A DNA stretch of 64,000 nt from Rhodoferax sp. BAB1 (GTDB taxonomy: Bacteria; Pseudomonadota; Gammaproteobacteria; Burkholderiales; Burkholderiaceae_C): NCBI RefSeq assembly GCF_013334205.1, contig NZ_CP054424.1:1384001-1448000 (forward strand), written 5' to 3'. The notes under the pieces were generated by a model. It searched no databases, was not told the origin of the DNA, and saw only the letters and a program-made list of their open reading frames with translations. The position numbers and the translations under genes are program-made. Positions 62,306 through 64,000 of the stretch are shown here, one piece after another. Positions within the stretch are counted from its first letter, which is position 1. Every line of letters begins with the position of its first letter.

Positions 62306-63577
62306 ATGAAGTCTTCTGATTCCGAACTGATCGATATTTCCGAACTGCGCGTCGGGCTCTACGTCGAGCTCGAGCTGGGCTGGATGGCGCACCCCTTTCC
62401 GACCGGCAGTTTCAAGATCACGTCCCTGCGCCAGATCGAGACCATCCGCGGCCTGGGCCTCAAGCAGGTGCGTTACGTGCCGGACAAGAGCGACCCGCCA
62501 TCGGACGGACTGGACAGCCGCTCGGCCCTGGACGAGGCCTCGTTAGCGCGTGCCCTGGCGCAGGAGAACGAATTCCGCCGGCGCCGCGCCGCCCTGATCG
62601 AATCCCAGCAGAAGACGCTGAAAGCCTGCGAGCAGAAGTTTGGCCAGGCCCAGCAGCAATACCGGCGCGTGCAGGAGCAGGTGCTGGAGCAGCCCCTGGC
62701 CGTGCGCGACGCCTGCGTGGCCATGATTGCGGCCTTCGTCCAGGAGATGGAGTGCGACGGTGAGGCGGCCATCCGCCTGCTGTCCGAGGGCGTGGGTGAG
62801 CGCGCGGCCATGCATCCGGTCAACGTCACGGTGATGAGCCTGCTGCTGGGCAAGGCCATGGGCCTGCACGGCCAGGACCTGATCGATCTGGGGGTGGGGG
62901 CTTTCCTGCACGATGTGGGCAAGTTGCAACTGCCGCAACGCGTGCGCTGGTTCGAGGATGGTTTCTCGATCGAGGACTTCAAGCAGTACCAGGAACACGT
63001 CAACAAGGGCGTGGCCATTGCCAACCTCATGCAGCTCAGCGAAGGCGCGCTGATGGCCATTGCCCAGCACCATGAGCTGATGGACGGCACCGGCTTCCCC
63101 ATGCGTCCGCCCGGTGGCGACCTGACCTTGCCGGCGCGCATCCTGGCCCTGGTCAACCGCTACGACAACCTGTGCAACCCGGTGCGCCTGGTGACGGCGC
63201 TCACCCCGCACGAGGCCCTGTCCCTGCTGTTTGCACAGCACAAGGCGCGTTTCGACAACATCGTGCTGAGCGCCTTCATCCGCATGATGGGCGTCTACCC
63301 GCCGGGCTCGGTGGTGCAGCTGATCGACGGGCGCTATGCGCTGGTGGTGTCGGTCAACTCGGTGCGACCGCTCAAGCCCCGCGTGATCGTGCACGAGCCC
63401 TCGGTGGCCAAGCACGAGGCCCTGATCCTGGACCTGGAAAGCCAGCCCGGTATCGGGATCCGCCGCAGCCTCAAGCCGGCCAGCCTGCCGCCCGACGCCC
63501 TGGAATACCTGGGTCCGCGCCAGCGGATCGCCTATTACTTCGAGAGTTCAGGCCCGGCGCCGCTGGCAGACGCCTGA
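62306..63577 (+). CDS. HD-GYP-domain protein, probable c-di-GMP phosphodiesterase
   Basis: 423 residues. An N-terminal DUF3391-type domain (about 1-140) precedes an HD-GYP domain: H202-D203 in the LHDVGKLQLP segment, H255-H256-E257 and D260-G-T-G-F264-P265, so the GYP motif is GFP here, a Y-to-F change that conserves the aromatic ring. It likely hydrolyses c-di-GMP, balancing cyclases such as the one at 34909. The gene stop abuts an inverted-repeat element at 63578. Confidence 0.88.
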   Translation: MKSSDSELIDISELRVGLYVELELGWMAHPFPTGSFKITSLRQIETIRGLGLKQVRYVPDKSDPPSDGLDSRSALDEASLARALAQENEFRRRRAALIESQQKTLKACEQKFGQAQQQYRRVQEQVLEQPLAVRDACVAMIAAFVQEMECDGEAAIRLLSEGVGERAAMHPVNVTVMSLLLGKAMGLHGQDLIDLGVGAFLHDVGKLQLPQRVRWFEDGFSIEDFKQYQEHVNKGVAIANLMQLSEGALMAIAQHHELMDGTGFPMRPPGGDLTLPARILALVNRYDNLCNPVRLVTALTPHEALSLLFAQHKARFDNIVLSAFIRMMGVYPPGSVVQLIDGRYALVVSVNSVRPLKPRVIVHEPSVAKHEALILDLESQPGIGIRRSLKPASLPPDALEYLGPRQRIAYYFESSGPAPLADA

Positions 63578-63721
63578 GAACTTGCGAATAAATCTACTGC
63601 GCGACCCGATCGCCGCGTTGGGCGGTGCTCGCCATCCTCACGTACAGGAAGTACGTTCCGGTGGCTGCGCTCCGTCCGCCTTGCGCTCGGCCCGCTCGCT
63701 ACGATTTCTTCACAAGTTCTG
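63578..63721. repeat. Comamonadaceae-type interspersed inverted-repeat element
   Basis: A 17-bp inverted repeat with 15 matches (GAACTTGCGAATAAATC at 63578-63594 and GATTTCTTCACAAGTTC at 63703-63719) bounds a GC-rich core holding a second hairpin, CGTAC-AGGAA-GTACG, near 63640-63654. It resembles a dispersed repeat common in Comamonadaceae genomes (from memory, not searched). It lies directly after the HD-GYP stop codon and has no coding capacity. Confidence 0.6.
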
Positions 63722-63740
63722 AGTTCTTCCCACCGGAATG

Positions 63741-63770
63741 AAAAAGCCGCTGCGCTGCAGCGGCTTTTTT
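63741..63770 (+). terminator. intrinsic terminator
   Basis: AAAAAGCCGCTG, a 5-nt loop, CAGCGGCTTTTT and further T. With A and T runs on both sides it can serve the HD-GYP gene and the convergent CoA-transferase gene. Confidence 0.88.
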
Positions 63771-63798
63771 TCGTCTACCCGCACGGGGCGGGCAGGGA

Positions 63799-64000
63799 TC
63801 AGATCGCCTTGGCGGCGCGCAGTTCGTCGAGCTGGGCCTTGTTGTAGCCCATCTGCATCAGCACTTCCTCGGTGTGCTCGCCCAGCAGCGGCGAGCGCGT
63901 GACTTCGGTCGGGCTGTCCGACAGCTTGATGGGGTTGCCCACGCTGAGGTACTTGCCGCGCACCGGGTGGTCGACTTCCACGATGGTGCCGGTCTCGCGC
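63799..64000 (-). CDS. CaiB/BaiF-family CoA-transferase, C-terminal part
   Basis: Only the last 67 codons are in the window; the gene continues past 64000. The end matches the C-terminus of class III CoA-transferases (formyl-CoA transferase, carnitine or succinyl-CoA types): the VDHPVRGKY segment, [23 protein letters not shown] and a terminal LRAAKAI. The active-site Asp lies outside the window. Such enzymes move CoA between carboxylic acids; the substrate cannot be judged from this part. Confidence 0.85.
   Translation of the reverse strand, partial: RETGTIVEVDHPVRGKYLSVGNPIKLSDSPTEVTRSPLLGEHTEEVLMQMGYNKAQLDELRAAKAI

Overview
This 64 kb window is a high-GC chromosomal segment from a betaproteobacterium, most likely Burkholderiales/Comamonadaceae. 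The evidence is the gene set: a class I phaC-phaA-phaB operon, a pyruvate dehydrogenase cluster whose E3 carries its own lipoyl domain, a gentisate/TRAP catabolic operon, and Comamonadaceae-type interspersed repeats. Genus cannot be fixed by reading alone. I saw no rRNA, tRNA, CRISPR array or complete transposon.

Layout. 1-2467: two tandem alpha/beta hydrolase paralogues (the first cut by the window edge) and a divergent LysR regulator with an apparent frameshift. 2480-8025: housekeeping genes (pyrD, rpiA, a DUF4124-glutaredoxin protein, oligopeptidase A, folD). 8045-17354: a FixLJ-like two-component system divergent from aceE-aceF-lpdA. 17414-23386: a two-partner secretion pair (TpsB/TpsA) behind four helically phased GTTACA repeats, plus a small exported protein. 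23440-28795: alpha/beta hydrolase with DUF302, NlpC/P60, AcuI-like reductase, isochorismatase-like and other small exported proteins. 28821-34275: gentisate 1,2-dioxygenase, fumarylpyruvate hydrolase-like protein and a DctQMP TRAP transporter in one operon, with a divergent MarR regulator. 34304-38636: ABM-domain protein, a MITE-like element that supplies the stop codon of a diguanylate cyclase, maleylpyruvate/maleylacetoacetate isomerase, PgeF/YfiH and a small membrane protein. 38716-42510: phaCAB. 42607-43081: remnant of an IS21-family element. 43082-47968: XdhC and a two-subunit periplasmic molybdenum hydroxylase with a divergent AraC regulator. 47976-53547: Bcr/CflA exporter, HDOD protein, hemolysin-III protein, two tiny overlapping ORFs, M14 peptidase, hydrolase, YbaK. 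53569-57597: an FNR-like promoter driving E1alpha, E1beta, an 80-residue free lipoyl domain, a lipoate-ligase-like protein and probably an exported FmdE-like protein. 57683-62007: an ABC exporter with HlyD adaptor. 62306-64000: an HD-GYP protein, a second repeat element, and the end of a CaiB/BaiF CoA-transferase.

The most unusual unit is 53569-57597. A 2-oxoacid (or acetoin) dehydrogenase E1 pair is joined not to E2 and E3 but to a stand-alone lipoyl carrier and a lipoate ligase homologue, apparently under oxygen-limitation control. It may borrow E2/E3 from the aceEF-lpdA cluster or use the lipoyl protein in another way. Two c-di-GMP genes (34909-36837 and 62306-63577) both end directly against inverted-repeat elements. 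Many promoter regions hold palindromes that the annotation does not explain; they are listed separately.
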